Part shown: positions 16,402 through 25,377 of the stretch, in pieces
Position numbering within the stretch: the first letter of the stretch is position 1
How the letters are laid out: each line of letters opens with the position of its first letter
DNA from: Faecalibacterium hattorii
GTDB taxonomy: Bacteria; Bacillota; Clostridia; Oscillospirales; Ruminococcaceae
Assembly (NCBI RefSeq): GCF_003287455.1
Contig: NZ_PRLC01000015.1
Coordinates: 1-64,000 of the forward strand
Length of the DNA stretch: 64,000 bases
Direction of reading: 5' to 3'
Position numbers and translations under genes: made by a program
Notes under the pieces: model-generated
What the model saw: the letters and a program-made list of their open reading frames with translations, nothing else
What the model was told of the DNA's origin: nothing
The model's database searches: none

Positions 16402-17112
16402 TTATGCTACGTTCAATCTGGTTGCCTTATAGCAGTCTGCGCACATCCCCTCATGGGTGGCTGCAAACTCTGCCGCCTGCATGATGGAGCCGTCCTTCAG
16501 CTTGACCCTCTTGATGGGCTGGTTGCAGCGAGCGCAGATGCAGGGCACAGGCGGCTGTTCCTGCTTCGGGGTAGAGGATTTCGGCTTCGGCTGCTTTTGC
16601 GGTTCTGCCTCCGGCTGCGGTGCGGCATCCTCCGGCAAATCCTCTCCGGCGTAGACATACAGACCCAAGCCGAACATAGCAAGGTTCTTTACCAAGCACC
16701 GCATGATAGCTTTATTCACATCGAACATGGAGGCTGCTTCTACGGTACGTTCTTCCATGCCGATCTTTTCACGGCGGCGGGTCTGCGGATTGTAGTCCCA
16801 TTTCGTGGTGGTGTAGGTGTAAGGCACAGCTTTCATGGCTTTGTTTGCGCCATCCAGTACAGGCAGCCACATTTTGTGCGAAACGCCCTCAATCGTGACA
16901 GTGGTATACACCATGAAGCCGGTTATGGGATCATAAACATAGGGCAGGCCGTTAAATTTCTTGACTTCGTAGCTGGCAGAAGGATACAGCTTTTTCACCT
17001 CTGCCCAAGCGTACGCCCAACTTACATATTTCAGTTCCGTGTTGCCGGACTTTTTGACTTCCAGATGATCTTTGAAGTCGATAGCAAATAATTTTACGAA
17101 TGGATTTTCCAT
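16402..17112 (-). CDS. Single-strand annealing protein, DUF1071/Sak3 type
   Basis: 236 aa from ATG 17112, behind GGAGG. Residues 1-150 match the DUF1071 pattern (YVSWAYAWAEVKKLYPSA, then VDGANKAMK-like and VNKAIMRCLVKNLAMFGLGL). A Pro/Lys-rich linker leads to a C-terminal zinc ribbon (CARC ... CADC). Such proteins anneal single strands in phage or ICE recombination with a partner exonuclease, here the truncated YqaJ at 18.5 kb. An ATPase gene now separates the pair. Confidence 0.75.
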   Translation of the reverse strand: MENPFVKLFAIDFKDHLEVKKSGNTELKYVSWAYAWAEVKKLYPSASYEVKKFNGLPYVYDPITGFMVYTTVTIEGVSHKMWLPVLDGANKAMKAVPYTYTTTKWDYNPQTRRREKIGMEERTVEAASMFDVNKAIMRCLVKNLAMFGLGLYVYAGEDLPEDAAPQPEAEPQKQPKPKSSTPKQEQPPVPCICARCNQPIKRVKLKDGSIMQAAEFAATHEGMCADCYKATRLNVA

Positions 17113-17139
17113 AAGAATGCCTCCAATTCTGATAAAGAA

Positions 17140-17171
17140 AAAAGGGCACAACAGCGTCAACTGTTGTGCCC
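17140..17171 (-). terminator. Terminator of the AAA ATPase gene
   Basis: GGGCACAACA/TGTTGTGCCC stem followed on the minus strand by six T. Confidence 0.75.
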
Positions 17172-17184
17172 CATGATGTGAAAA

Positions 17185-18384
17185 TTACGGATTGAGCAGA
17201 AAATCAATGATGTTTTGATGAATGATTCCGTTTCGGCTTAAATTCATCAAATCACCACTGATAACATACTTAGGATAGTTGTCGTGCAGCCGCTCAAGAT
17301 TACCGAACTCCCGTTCTTCATCGGCGGGAGTGATCAGGTAAGCAACCTGAATATAGAGCTTTTCATCTCCACGGTAGCAGATAAAATCAATTTCGGTGTC
17401 GTCCAGCTTGCCGACCTGAACTTCATAGCCACGGCTCCGCATTTCCAGATATACGATGTTCTCATACAGCTTGTTGCTGTCAGGTTTTTCGCTTTTCTTG
17501 ATAACGTTCCGTAGGCCAAGATCGACTGCATAGTACTTTTCTGTGCTGGACAGGAGCGCTTTTCCTTTGATATCATAGCGGCTTGCATTCAGAAGGATAA
17601 AGGCTTCCTTGAAATAATCAACGTAGTTCAGTACGGTAGCAGTGGTTGTCTTGATTCCTTCCGAAACCATGCGTCCACTGATATTACGGGCAGAAAACGG
17701 ATTGCCGATATTGTCCAGCAGGAATGCAAGGACATTACGTAATGCGGTCTGTTCGCGAATATTGTGGCGCAGCATGATGTCACGGACAATGATAGCCTCG
17801 TAAAGATCGTCCAGATAGGTGGTGATTGAATGATCGTCAGGGAGGAAGAAACGCTGCGGAAAACCGCCGTACTTCAAATAGTCTGCGAAGAGCTTTTCAT
17901 CCGAAGTATAGGTTCCGTTTTCAATGCATTGCTGTTTTGCTTCGGCCAGCGAAAAGGGGAAAACTTGAATCTGGATGTATCGTCCGGAAAGATAGGTTGC
18001 CAGTTCGCCGGAAAGCAGCTTGGAATTGGAGCCAGTCAGGTAAATATCACAATCGAAATCGACACGAAGAGAATTGATTGCAATCTGCCAGCGCTCCACC
18101 TCCTGAATCTCATCCAGAAGAATATAGATTTTGCCGGTGCAGCCTTCCGCTTTTTTTGCGATGTAGTCGTAAAGCGTTTCTGCAGTACGGGTGTTGCGGA
18201 AGCGCATGGACTCAAAATTGGCCTGAATAATGTTCTGTGCGGGAATGTTGCGCCGGAGGAGCACGTCCTTGATCTGACCGAGAAGGACTGTTTTTCCACA
18301 GCGCCGGATTCCAACCAGAACTTTGATCAGATCCTGATCGATAAAAGGAATGATCTTATCCAAATAACTTTTGCGCAGAACCAT
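17185..18384 (-). CDS. AAA-type ATPase with DUF4143 domain
   Basis: 399 aa. Walker A GIRRCGKTV at about residues 25-33, Walker B KIYILLDEIQE near 85-95, sensor LTGSNSKLLSGEL near 115, then a C-terminal DUF4143 nuclease-like region (YENIVYLEMRSRGYEVQVG ... EIDFICYR). A common, poorly understood ATPase family of gut bacteria, sometimes linked to toxin-antitoxin or recombination functions. It has its own terminator and probably its own promoter, and interrupts the sak3-yqaJ module, so it is an insertion. Confidence 0.8.
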   Translation of the reverse strand: MVLRKSYLDKIIPFIDQDLIKVLVGIRRCGKTVLLGQIKDVLLRRNIPAQNIIQANFESMRFRNTRTAETLYDYIAKKAEGCTGKIYILLDEIQEVERWQIAINSLRVDFDCDIYLTGSNSKLLSGELATYLSGRYIQIQVFPFSLAEAKQQCIENGTYTSDEKLFADYLKYGGFPQRFFLPDDHSITTYLDDLYEAIIVRDIMLRHNIREQTALRNVLAFLLDNIGNPFSARNISGRMVSEGIKTTTATVLNYVDYFKEAFILLNASRYDIKGKALLSSTEKYYAVDLGLRNVIKKSEKPDSNKLYENIVYLEMRSRGYEVQVGKLDDTEIDFICYRGDEKLYIQVAYLITPADEEREFGNLERLHDNYPKYVISGDLMNLSRNGIIHQNIIDFLLNP

Positions 18385-18505
18385 CGTGCATCACCTCATA
18401 TTCTTATCTTAGCATACAATTATTGTTGTGTAAACAGTATTGTGCTTTTATATTAAATAAAAATAGCTGAATCACGAATTTTGTGTGCCTATAGGCGCAC
18501 AAAAA

Positions 18506-18832
18506 TTATGCCGCATGAACGATGGTGAATCTGCGGCTGCTTACATTTTTGCTGTACTGGTTGAAAATGTCCGGCTGTTCTTTCTGCAGACGTTGGGAAT
18601 CCACACGCTTGCTTTCGGAGGATACCCACGACACCTTATAGCCCGGTGCTGTGCCATAGGCAGCATCCTGCATTTGTAGCTTGACCTGCTGCTCGATGGC
18701 TGTTTTCTCCTGTTCCATCTGCTCGATTTGGTCAGAAAGCTCCTGCCGCTTATCCAACAGGTCGCGGATGGGATTAAGATCGGCAGTTTTGTTTCTATCA
18801 TCTGCAGAGTACAGCTGATTGATCTGCTGTGT
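18506..18832 (-). pseudogene. YqaJ-type recombination exonuclease, C-terminal fragment
   Basis: About 105 residues remain: DLLDKRQELSDQIEQMEQEK, then GYKVSWVSSESKRVDSQRL and the terminal TSRRFTV-like tail, typical of YqaJ viral recombinases. The nuclease domain is absent because the frame runs into the 97-bp repeat at 18833. It was the partner of the Sak3 protein before truncation. Confidence 0.7.
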
Positions 18833-18929
18833 ATGCTCCACCAAACACGAGTCACCAACTTTGGTTGGTGACTCTTTTTGGGTGCATTCTCGTTCGTAAG
18901 TCCGTGTGTGGAAAATTAGAAACTCGAAC
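18833..18929. repeat. 97-bp direct repeat, copy 2 (tRNA-Val 3' flank, attR)
   Basis: Same order as 5488-5584: CTCCACCA, terminator hairpin GAGTCACCAAC/GGTTGGTGACTC with TTTTT, and an antisense copy of the tRNA-Val 3' arm at 18909-18929 (18 of 21 match). This is probably the original chromosomal sequence after tRNA-Val, displaced 16 kb by the island. Confidence 0.85.
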
Positions 18930-18965
18930 TCCGGCGGCGACGAAATTTTGAGCAGAAAATAACAC

Positions 18966-19007
18966 AAAAGGCAGGGTATCACCGTGGCGGTGGTATCCTG
19001 CCTTTTT
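18966..19007. terminator. Terminator of the fab operon; hairpin copy 2
   Basis: GGCAGGGTATCACCG pairs with CGGTGGTATCCTGCC; A and T runs flank it, so it can terminate both strands. It lies 31 bp past the fabZ stop codon. Near-identical to the hairpin at 2990-3033. Confidence 0.75.
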
Positions 19008-19037
19008 GCATGATAGAACGTGTTTTGAGGGAGAATT

Positions 19038-19502
19038 TTACGCTTCCCCCACCACAAAGGTCAATTCCGCCGTAGCGGCACATTTGCCGTCCACATAAGC
19101 CGACGCCTTGCCGACGCCGACCGGGCCGTGCTGTTCCACCAATTCGCAGTGGAGGGTGAGCACGTCGCCGGGGATGACTTGTCTGCGGAAGCGGGCGTTC
19201 TTGATGCCGCCGAAGAGGGCCAGCTTGCCCTTGTTTTCGGGCAGGGAGAGGACCGCCACGGCGCCGGTCTGGGCCAGCGCTTCGAGGATGAGCACACCGG
19301 GCATGACCGGGTGGCCGGGGAAGTGGCCGTTGAAAAATTCCTCGTTGCGGGAAACGCACTTGCGGCCGATGGCCCAGCGGCCCGGCTCGTAGTCGAGGAT
19401 GCGGTCCACGAGGGCGAAGGGATAGCGGTGGGGCAGGAGGGCGGCGATCTGTGCGCTGTCCAGCGCGTTCGCGTTCTCCCGCACGGTGCGGGGTTCTGCC
19501 AT
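19038..19502 (-). CDS. fabZ: 3-hydroxyacyl-ACP dehydratase FabZ
   Basis: 154 aa. Hot-dog fold with the active-site block [20 protein letters not shown]: catalytic His60 and Glu74. Dehydrates 3-hydroxyacyl-ACP to trans-2-enoyl-ACP in the cytosol. ATG 19502 follows the fabF stop by two bases, with GGGAGGG as ribosome site, so translation is coupled. Last gene of the operon, next to the terminator and the island's right end. Confidence 0.93.
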   Translation of the reverse strand: MAEPRTVRENANALDSAQIAALLPHRYPFALVDRILDYEPGRWAIGRKCVSRNEEFFNGHFPGHPVMPGVLILEALAQTGAVAVLSLPENKGKLALFGGIKNARFRRQVIPGDVLTLHCELVEQHGPVGVGKASAYVDGKCAATAELTFVVGEA

Positions 19503-19504
19503 GG

Positions 19505-20743
19505 TCAGCCCTCCCATCTGCGCAGGGCGATGCAGGCGTTGTGCCCGCCAAAGCCGAGGCTGTTGCTCAAAGCGTAGGTCATGGCCTGTGCACGGCCTAC
19601 ATTGGGCACATAATCAAGGTCGCACTCCGGGTCAGGCTGCTGGTAGTGGATGGTGGGCGGGGCGAACTGATCCCGCAGGGCCAGCGCGGTGAACACCGCC
19701 TCCACGCCGCCCGCGCCGCCCAGCAGATGCCCGGTCATGCTCTTGGTGCTGACCACGGTGAGCTGCTTTGCGTGTTCCCCGAAGACCGCGTGGATGGCGG
19801 CCGTCTCACAGGAATCGTTCATGTGGGTGCCGGTGCCGTGGGCGTTGATGTGATCCACCTGCTCCGGGGCGATGCCCGCATCGGCCAGCGTCAGCTTCAT
19901 GCAGTCGATGGCTCCTGCGCCGCCGGGGGCCGGGGCGGTGAAGTGGTAGGCATCGCAGTTGGCACCGTAGCCCACGACTTCCGCGTAGATCTTGGCACCG
20001 CGTGCCTTGGCGTGATCCAGCTCTTCCAGAACCAGCACGCCGCTGCCCTCGCCCATGACGAAGCCGCCGCGCCGCGCATCGAAGGGGAGGCTGGCTGCGT
20101 CCGGGTCAGTGGACGTGGAAAGGGCCTTCATGCTGGTAAAGCCGCCGATGCCCAAGGGGCTGATGCAGCTTTCCGCACCGCCGCAGACCATGGCGGTCTC
20201 GTAGCCGTCGCGGATGCGGTGGAAGGCGTCGCCCACGGCGTTGGTGCCGCCCGCACAGGCGGTGACCGGGCAGGTGCAGATGCCTTTCAAACCAAAGCGG
20301 ATGGCGATCTGTGCCGCTGCCATGTTGGCGATGGACATGGGCACGAAATAGGGGCTGACCTTTTCCATCCCCTTTTCCTCGCCGCGGGTGTGCTGCTCCT
20401 CGATGGTGGGCAGCCCGCCGATGCCGCTGGAAAGGATGACGCCGGTGGTCTTGGCATCTGCTTCGGTGTCGAGGCCGCTGTCGGCGAGAGCTTCGGCGGC
20501 GGCGGCCAGCGCCAGCAGGGTGAAGCGGGCCATCTTGCGGGCTTCTTTTTTGTCCACGACGGTCTCCGGGTCAAAATCCTTCACTTCGCCCGCCAGCTTG
20601 CACTTGAAATCGGTGGTGTCGAATTGGGTGATGGGGCCGATGCCGCATTTGCCTGCCTTCGCGGCGTCCCAGCTGGCAGAAACGCTGGTGCCAAGCGGGT
20701 TTACGGTGCCGAGGCCGGTGATCACGACTCTGCGTTTTTCCAT
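19505..20743 (-). CDS. fabF: 3-oxoacyl-ACP synthase II FabF
   Basis: 412 aa. Thiolase fold with the KAS II triad: Cys163 in [15 protein letters not shown], His in [11 protein letters not shown] and His in [14 protein letters not shown]. Condenses acyl-ACP with malonyl-ACP for elongation. AGGAGAAACTTCTC-like site before the ATG, 15 bp after fabG. No FabB-like second condensing enzyme is seen here. Confidence 0.95.
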   Translation of the reverse strand: MEKRRVVITGLGTVNPLGTSVSASWDAAKAGKCGIGPITQFDTTDFKCKLAGEVKDFDPETVVDKKEARKMARFTLLALAAAAEALADSGLDTEADAKTTGVILSSGIGGLPTIEEQHTRGEEKGMEKVSPYFVPMSIANMAAAQIAIRFGLKGICTCPVTACAGGTNAVGDAFHRIRDGYETAMVCGGAESCISPLGIGGFTSMKALSTSTDPDAASLPFDARRGGFVMGEGSGVLVLEELDHAKARGAKIYAEVVGYGANCDAYHFTAPAPGGAGAIDCMKLTLADAGIAPEQVDHINAHGTGTHMNDSCETAAIHAVFGEHAKQLTVVSTKSMTGHLLGGAGGVEAVFTALALRDQFAPPTIHYQQPDPECDLDYVPNVGRAQAMTYALSNSLGFGGHNACIALRRWEG

Positions 20744-20758
20744 GAGAAGTTTCTCCTT

Positions 20759-21508
20759 TTACATTGCCATGCCGCCGTCTGCACAGAGCACCTGCCCGGT
20801 GAGATAGCTGCTTTGTTCTGCGGCGAAGAACGCCACGGCGTTTGCCACGTCCTCCGGATTGCCCGGCCGGCCCAGCGGGATGCCTTTTGCCATTTCGGTG
20901 CGGACGGCTTCCGGCAGGGCGGCGGTCATGTCCGTCTCGATGAAGCCGGGAGCCACCGCGTTGACGGTCACGTTCCGGCTGGCCAGTTCCCGCGCCAGAC
21001 TCTTGGTCAGGCCGAGGAGCCCCGCCTTGCTGGCGGCGTAGTTGGCTTGTCCGGCGTTGCCCCGCAGAGCCACGACGCTGGAAAGGTTCACGATGCGGCC
21101 ATACCGCTGGCGCACCATCCGGCGGGCGGCTTCCTTGCAGCAGAGGAACGCGCCCTTCAGGTTCGCGTTCAGCACCGCGTCGAAGTCCTCCTCGCTCATC
21201 CGTAAGATCAGGTTGTCGCGGGTGATGCCCGCGTTGTTCACAAGGATATCCACCCGGCCAAAGGCGGCGGCTGCTTCGTCAAAGAGCCGCTTGCAGTCTG
21301 CGGCGCTGGCCACATCGGCCTGTACGGCTACGGCGTTTGCACCTTCCGCTTTGCAGAGGGCCGCAGTCTCGGCGGCGGCTGCTTCGCCGTGGCAGTAGTT
21401 CACGACAACGTTGCAGCCCTGCTTTGCCAGCGCAATGCAGACGGCCCGGCCGATGCCCCGGCTGCCGCCGGTGACAATGGCAGTGCGGACGATTTTTTCT
21501 TCGCTCAT
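20759..21508 (-). CDS. fabG: 3-oxoacyl-ACP reductase FabG
   Basis: 249 aa short-chain dehydrogenase. NADP-binding TGGSRGIGRA at residues 13-22, NNAG motif, catalytic Ser in VNLSSVVALRG and YxxxK in YAASKAG. Reduces 3-oxoacyl-ACP with NADPH. Its ATG overlaps the fabD stop (ATGA). Confidence 0.94.
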   Translation of the reverse strand: MSEEKIVRTAIVTGGSRGIGRAVCIALAKQGCNVVVNYCHGEAAAAETAALCKAEGANAVAVQADVASAADCKRLFDEAAAAFGRVDILVNNAGITRDNLILRMSEEDFDAVLNANLKGAFLCCKEAARRMVRQRYGRIVNLSSVVALRGNAGQANYAASKAGLLGLTKSLARELASRNVTVNAVAPGFIETDMTAALPEAVRTEMAKGIPLGRPGNPEDVANAVAFFAAEQSSYLTGQVLCADGGMAM

Positions 21509-22437
21509 TGTTCTTCCTTCCATGCGGTCAGCACCGCATCCAACTGCGCTGGGGTCTCCACCGATGCGCAGACGACGCCGGGCAGGGTCTTTTTCACAAA
21601 GCCGGAAAGGGCGTTGCCCGGCCCGACTTCCAGAATGTGATCTACCCCAAGCTGCCCCAAGCGGCGGAGGGTGTCCTCCATGTAAACGCTGCTCTGCACC
21701 TGCTTCACCAGCAGGGCGGGGATGCTGCTGCCGTCGGGCATTTCGCGGCCAAGGCAGTTGAAGAGCACCGGCACCTGCATTTCGCCGAAGGCCTCCGTCT
21801 CGAACCGCTTAGCCAGCGCGTCCCCGGCAGGGGCCATGAGGCGGGTGTGAAAGGGGCCGCTGACCTTGAGCGGGATGCAGCGGCGGGCACCGGCGGCCTT
21901 TGCCAATTCAGCGGCTTTGTCCACGGCCGCCTTCTCGCCGCCGATGACGAGCTGACCCGGACAGTTGTAGTTGCAGATCTGCACACAGCCCAGCGCCGAC
22001 GCCTCTTCGCAGCAGACGGTGAGGGCATCCCGGTCAAGGTTTAGCACGGCGGTCATCCCGCAGTCGATGCCCTTGGCCGCGTCGGCCATGGCTTTGCCAC
22101 GATAAGCGGCCAGCTCGATGGCCTGTTTCGCGGTGAACACCCCGGCGGCTTCCAGCGCGGAGTATTCGCCGAGAGAGAGCCCGGCAACATAGGAGGGCTG
22201 TACGCCTTTTTCGGCCAGCACGGCGCTGACGCCGCACGCAAAGGCCACCATGCAGGGCTGGGTGTATTCGGTCTGGTTCAGAACGCCGTCCGGGTCCTCG
22301 AAGCAGACGCGGTGCAGGTCGAACTCCAGCGCTGCGCTGTCGAAGGCCGCCCGGAAAGCGGGAAAGTCTTCGTAAAATTCTCTGCCCATGCCGGGGTGCT
22401 GGGCACCCTGACCGGCATACAAAACGGCAAGTTTCAT
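21505..22437 (-). CDS. fabD: Malonyl-CoA:ACP transacylase FabD
   Basis: 310 aa. YAGQGAQHPGMG at the N terminus, nucleophile Ser88 in GLSLGEYSALEA, and His in GPFHTRLM. Loads malonyl groups onto ACP. The start at 22437 is set by GGAGG eight bases upstream rather than by the ATG 15 bp earlier. Overlaps the end of the preceding FabK-like gene by four bases. Confidence 0.94.
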   Translation of the reverse strand: MKLAVLYAGQGAQHPGMGREFYEDFPAFRAAFDSAALEFDLHRVCFEDPDGVLNQTEYTQPCMVAFACGVSAVLAEKGVQPSYVAGLSLGEYSALEAAGVFTAKQAIELAAYRGKAMADAAKGIDCGMTAVLNLDRDALTVCCEEASALGCVQICNYNCPGQLVIGGEKAAVDKAAELAKAAGARRCIPLKVSGPFHTRLMAPAGDALAKRFETEAFGEMQVPVLFNCLGREMPDGSSIPALLVKQVQSSVYMEDTLRRLGQLGVDHILEVGPGNALSGFVKKTLPGVVCASVETPAQLDAVLTAWKEEQ

Positions 22438-23501
22438 AGGTTGTGCCTCCATTCGGTCACAAGTTCGTCCATCAGCTCCCGGACACTGCGCATCCGGTCC
22501 AACTGCCCCACATTGGCCCCGCAGAAGAAGAGTCCTTCCTCCACGTTGCCCTTCACGGCCTCAATGAGGGCGTGGGTGATGCAGTAGGGCACCTTGGCGG
22601 GGTCGCAGCTCTTCAGGCAGCGGGCGCAGCGCTTCGGCGGGAAGCGTCTGCCTTCCGCCAGTGCCTGCACCAGCGGGGTGTTCAGCGCCCGCCCCGGCAT
22701 CCCCACCGGGCTGTGGATGATCCGCACATCCTCAGCGCTGGCGTTCAGCAGAACGTCCTTGTAGCCTTGGGAGGCGTCGCACTCGTAGGTGGGGATGAAG
22801 CGGGTGGCAAGCTGGACTCCAGCCGCACCCAGCTTGGTGAAGTGGGCCATGTCGGCCCCGGTGTAAACGCCGCCCGCCACGAAAACGGGGATGGGGTGGC
22901 CGAACTGGGCCGCAAAGGGCTTCACCTCGGCCAGAACTTCCGGCAGGATGGTGTCGAGGGGCTGGCAGGTCCCGGCCAGCAGTTCTTCCTCGGCAAAGCC
23001 GAGGTGTCCGCCCGCCTTGCAGCCCTCGATGACCACAAAGTCTGCGGTGCGGCCAAAGGCCTTGGCCCAGCGGCGCAGGATGAGCTTTGCCGCTCTTCCG
23101 CTGGAAACGATGGGCGCAATGGCAACGTCCGGCGTGTTCACAAGGCCGGGCAGTTCCAGCGGGAGCCCCGCGCCGGAGACCACCGCGTCCACCCCCGCTT
23201 CCACAGCGGTGCGGATGGCGGCGGCGTAGTCCTGCGTAGCTACCATGGCGTTGATGGCCACCATGCCCGCGCCATGGGCGATTTCCTTCGCTTTTCGGAT
23301 CTCTGCCGCCAGTGCGCGGTGGTTGGCGGCTGCCGGGTCGCGGGCAAAGTCCGGCTCCCGGTAGCCCGCGTCGGCGGTGGAGATACAGCCCATGCCGCCG
23401 CACGCGGCCACGGCACCGGCCAGCCCGCCGAGGGAGACCCCAACGCCCATGCCGCCCTGCAGGATGGGCACGGACAGGGTCTTTTTGCCGAGGGTCAGCA
23501 T
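22434..23501 (-). CDS. Second FabK-like flavoprotein (nitronate monooxygenase family)
   Basis: 355 aa. TIM-barrel FMN enzyme: VPILQGGMGVGVS at the N terminus, CKAGGHLG in the middle, PVFVAGGVYTG and GAAGVQLATRF in the phosphate-binding part. Compared with FabK it has extra C-terminal sequence with CARCLKSCDPAKVPYC, a four-Cys cluster that could bind a metal or Fe-S centre. Overlaps fabK by seven bases and fabD by four. It may be a second enoyl-ACP reductase, an isomerase-like partner or a nitronate oxidase; position argues for a role in fatty-acid synthesis. Confidence 0.75.
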   Translation of the reverse strand: MLTLGKKTLSVPILQGGMGVGVSLGGLAGAVAACGGMGCISTADAGYREPDFARDPAAANHRALAAEIRKAKEIAHGAGMVAINAMVATQDYAAAIRTAVEAGVDAVVSGAGLPLELPGLVNTPDVAIAPIVSSGRAAKLILRRWAKAFGRTADFVVIEGCKAGGHLGFAEEELLAGTCQPLDTILPEVLAEVKPFAAQFGHPIPVFVAGGVYTGADMAHFTKLGAAGVQLATRFIPTYECDASQGYKDVLLNASAEDVRIIHSPVGMPGRALNTPLVQALAEGRRFPPKRCARCLKSCDPAKVPYCITHALIEAVKGNVEEGLFFCGANVGQLDRMRSVRELMDELVTEWRHNL

Positions 23502-24430
23502 TCGTCGCTCAGCGCGGCGATGCGCTGCCTCCCGCCGTCCCACAGGTCGGCCAGAATGTCGGCCACGGGGCGCACCTCGTGGAGCATCCCGGCCACCTGC
23601 CCGGCCATCAGGCTGCCGGTGGCGGTGTCGCCCTCAAAGACGGCCCGGCGCAGACTGCCCAGCGTGTACTTTTCCAGTTCCATTTTATCGACCCCGGCCT
23701 TTTCCTGCCGGACGTATTCCCGGCTCATCCGGTTCTTCAGCACCCGGACGGGGGAGCCGCCGATGCGGCCGGTCACGATGGTGTCGCTGTCCTTAGCCTT
23801 GAGCAGGGCGGCTTTGTAGTTCTCGTGGATGGGGCACTCCTCGCTCACGAGGAGGCAGGTGCCTACCTGCACGCCGCAAGCCCCCAGCGCCAGCGCGGCG
23901 GCAAGCTGCCGTCCGTCGGCGATGCCGCCCGCCGCAATGACGGGCACCTTCACAGCGTCCACCACCTGCGGCACCAGCGCCATGGTAGTCATTTCGCCCA
24001 CGTGGCCGCCGCTCTCGGTGCCCTCGGCAATGACGGCGTCGATGCCCAGCGGCTCCAAGTGCTTGGCCAGCACGGCTGCGGCCACCACGGGGATCACCTT
24101 GATGCCCGCGGCTTTCCACATGGGCACATATTTGCCGGGGTTGCCCGCACCGGTGGTGACGACTTGGACGCCTTCCTCCACCACGATCTTGGCAAATTCA
24201 TCGGCCTGTGGGTGCATCAGCATGATGTTCACGCCGAAGGGCTTGTCGGTCAGCTCCTTGCAGCGGCGGATATTTTGGCGCAGGGTGTCGGCGTTCATGC
24301 CGCCCGCGCCGATGAGGCCCAGTGCTCCTGCATTGGAACAGGCGGCGGCAAACTCGCCGGTGGCGATGTTGGCCATGCCGCCCTGAATGATGGGGTACTT
24401 CGTCCCCAGAATTTCGTTCAACAATTTCAT
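23495..24430 (-). CDS. fabK: Enoyl-ACP reductase II FabK
   Basis: 311 aa FMN protein. YPIIQGGMANIATG at the N terminus, EGTESGGHVGEMTT, PVIAAGGIADGRQ and GACGVQVGT follow the FabK/NMO pattern. Catalyses the last reduction of each cycle. ATG 24430 with AGAGAG five bases upstream is preferred over GTG 24436. No FabI is present, so this organism would depend on FabK. Confidence 0.9.
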   Translation of the reverse strand: MKLLNEILGTKYPIIQGGMANIATGEFAAACSNAGALGLIGAGGMNADTLRQNIRRCKELTDKPFGVNIMLMHPQADEFAKIVVEEGVQVVTTGAGNPGKYVPMWKAAGIKVIPVVAAAVLAKHLEPLGIDAVIAEGTESGGHVGEMTTMALVPQVVDAVKVPVIAAGGIADGRQLAAALALGACGVQVGTCLLVSEECPIHENYKAALLKAKDSDTIVTGRIGGSPVRVLKNRMSREYVRQEKAGVDKMELEKYTLGSLRRAVFEGDTATGSLMAGQVAGMLHEVRPVADILADLWDGGRQRIAALSDEC

Positions 24431-24432
24431 AT

Positions 24433-25377
24433 TCACTCTCTATACTGAAAAATCGCGCCGCCCCATGTCAGGCCGCCGCCGAAACCGATACAGGCCAGCG
24501 GCTGCCCGGCGGGCAGAAGTCCGCGCTCGGCCAGCTCGTTGAGGGCCACCGGGATGCTGGCGGCGCTGGTGTTGCCGTGGCGATCCATGTTCTTGTAGAA
24601 CTTGGCCGGGTCGGCGTTCAGCGCTTTCACGCAGTGGTCGATGATCCGGCTGTTGGCCTGATGGCAGACCACCCACGACAGATCGCCGAGGGTGAGCTGC
24701 GTTTCGTCCAGCACCGCGTGGAGGCACTTGGGCAGGGTCTCCACTGCAAAGCGGAAGACCGCCCGGCCATCCATCGTGATGGGGGCGGAGCCGTTCCGGT
24801 CCGGCCCTCCGGCGTGGAGGACATCGCTGCCCCGTGCGCCCAGCGTCAGGGCGAAGGGGGTGTCAGCCAGCCGGAAAATGGCGGCTCCGGCCCCGTCGCC
24901 GAAGAGGACGCAGGTGGAGCGGTCGGCGGGGTCCATCAGGCGGGAGAGAGCCTCGCACCCGATGACAAGGGCGTACTGCCCGCCCAGCGTTTCCAGCAGC
25001 CCCCGCGCCACGGCCATGCCGTACAAAAAGCCGGAGCAGGCCGCGTTGATATCCAGCGCGGGCCGGTCCTCCGGCAGACCCAGCGCCGCCTGCACCTGAC
25101 AGGCCACGCTGGGGGTGGCGTCCGGGGCGGAGAGGGTGGCGCAGACGCAGCAGGAGATATCAGAAGGGGAGAGGCCGCTGCGTTCCAGCGCCTGACGGGC
25201 GGCGGCAATGGCCAGCGTGGCGGCCGATTCTTCCGCCGTGCACCAGTGCCGGGTGCGGATGCCGGTGCGGCTTTCGATCCACGCATCGCTGGTGTCAACC
25301 ATCTGGCTCAGCTCGTCGTTGGTGACCGTGCGGCCGGGCAGGGCCCCGCCGGTGGCGGTCAGTAGTAAACCGTTCAT
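24433..25377 (-). CDS. fabH: 3-oxoacyl-ACP synthase III FabH
   Basis: 314 aa. Catalytic Cys114 in DINAACSGFLYG, His in VCHQANSRI, Asn in GNTSAASIP, and the C-terminal GFGGGLTWG. Starts fatty-acid synthesis by condensing acetyl-CoA or a branched acyl-CoA with malonyl-ACP. Start overlaps the accA stop (ATGA). Confidence 0.95.
   Translation of the reverse strand: MNGLLLTATGGALPGRTVTNDELSQMVDTSDAWIESRTGIRTRHWCTAEESAATLAIAAARQALERSGLSPSDISCCVCATLSAPDATPSVACQVQAALGLPEDRPALDINAACSGFLYGMAVARGLLETLGGQYALVIGCEALSRLMDPADRSTCVLFGDGAGAAIFRLADTPFALTLGARGSDVLHAGGPDRNGSAPITMDGRAVFRFAVETLPKCLHAVLDETQLTLGDLSWVVCHQANSRIIDHCVKALNADPAKFYKNMDRHGNTSAASIPVALNELAERGLLPAGQPLACIGFGGGLTWGGAIFQYRE

Larger units (their letters stand above)
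2890..18843. mobile_element. Composite decayed integrative island at tRNA-Val 3' end
   Basis: The left edge is the CCA end of tRNA-Val. The right edge is the CTCCACCA at 18836-18843, followed by a tRNA-type terminator and an antisense copy of the tRNA 3' arm. A second copy of this flank at 5491-5584 splits the island. Part 1 (about 2.6 kb) holds an oriT-like site, a DUF5301 protein and a serine recombinase. Part 2 (about 13.3 kb) holds kinase, defence and toxin-antitoxin genes, recombination genes and several gene fragments. Base composition is more AT-rich than the flanks. Boundaries come from repeats; the recombination chemistry is inferred. Confidence 0.75.
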
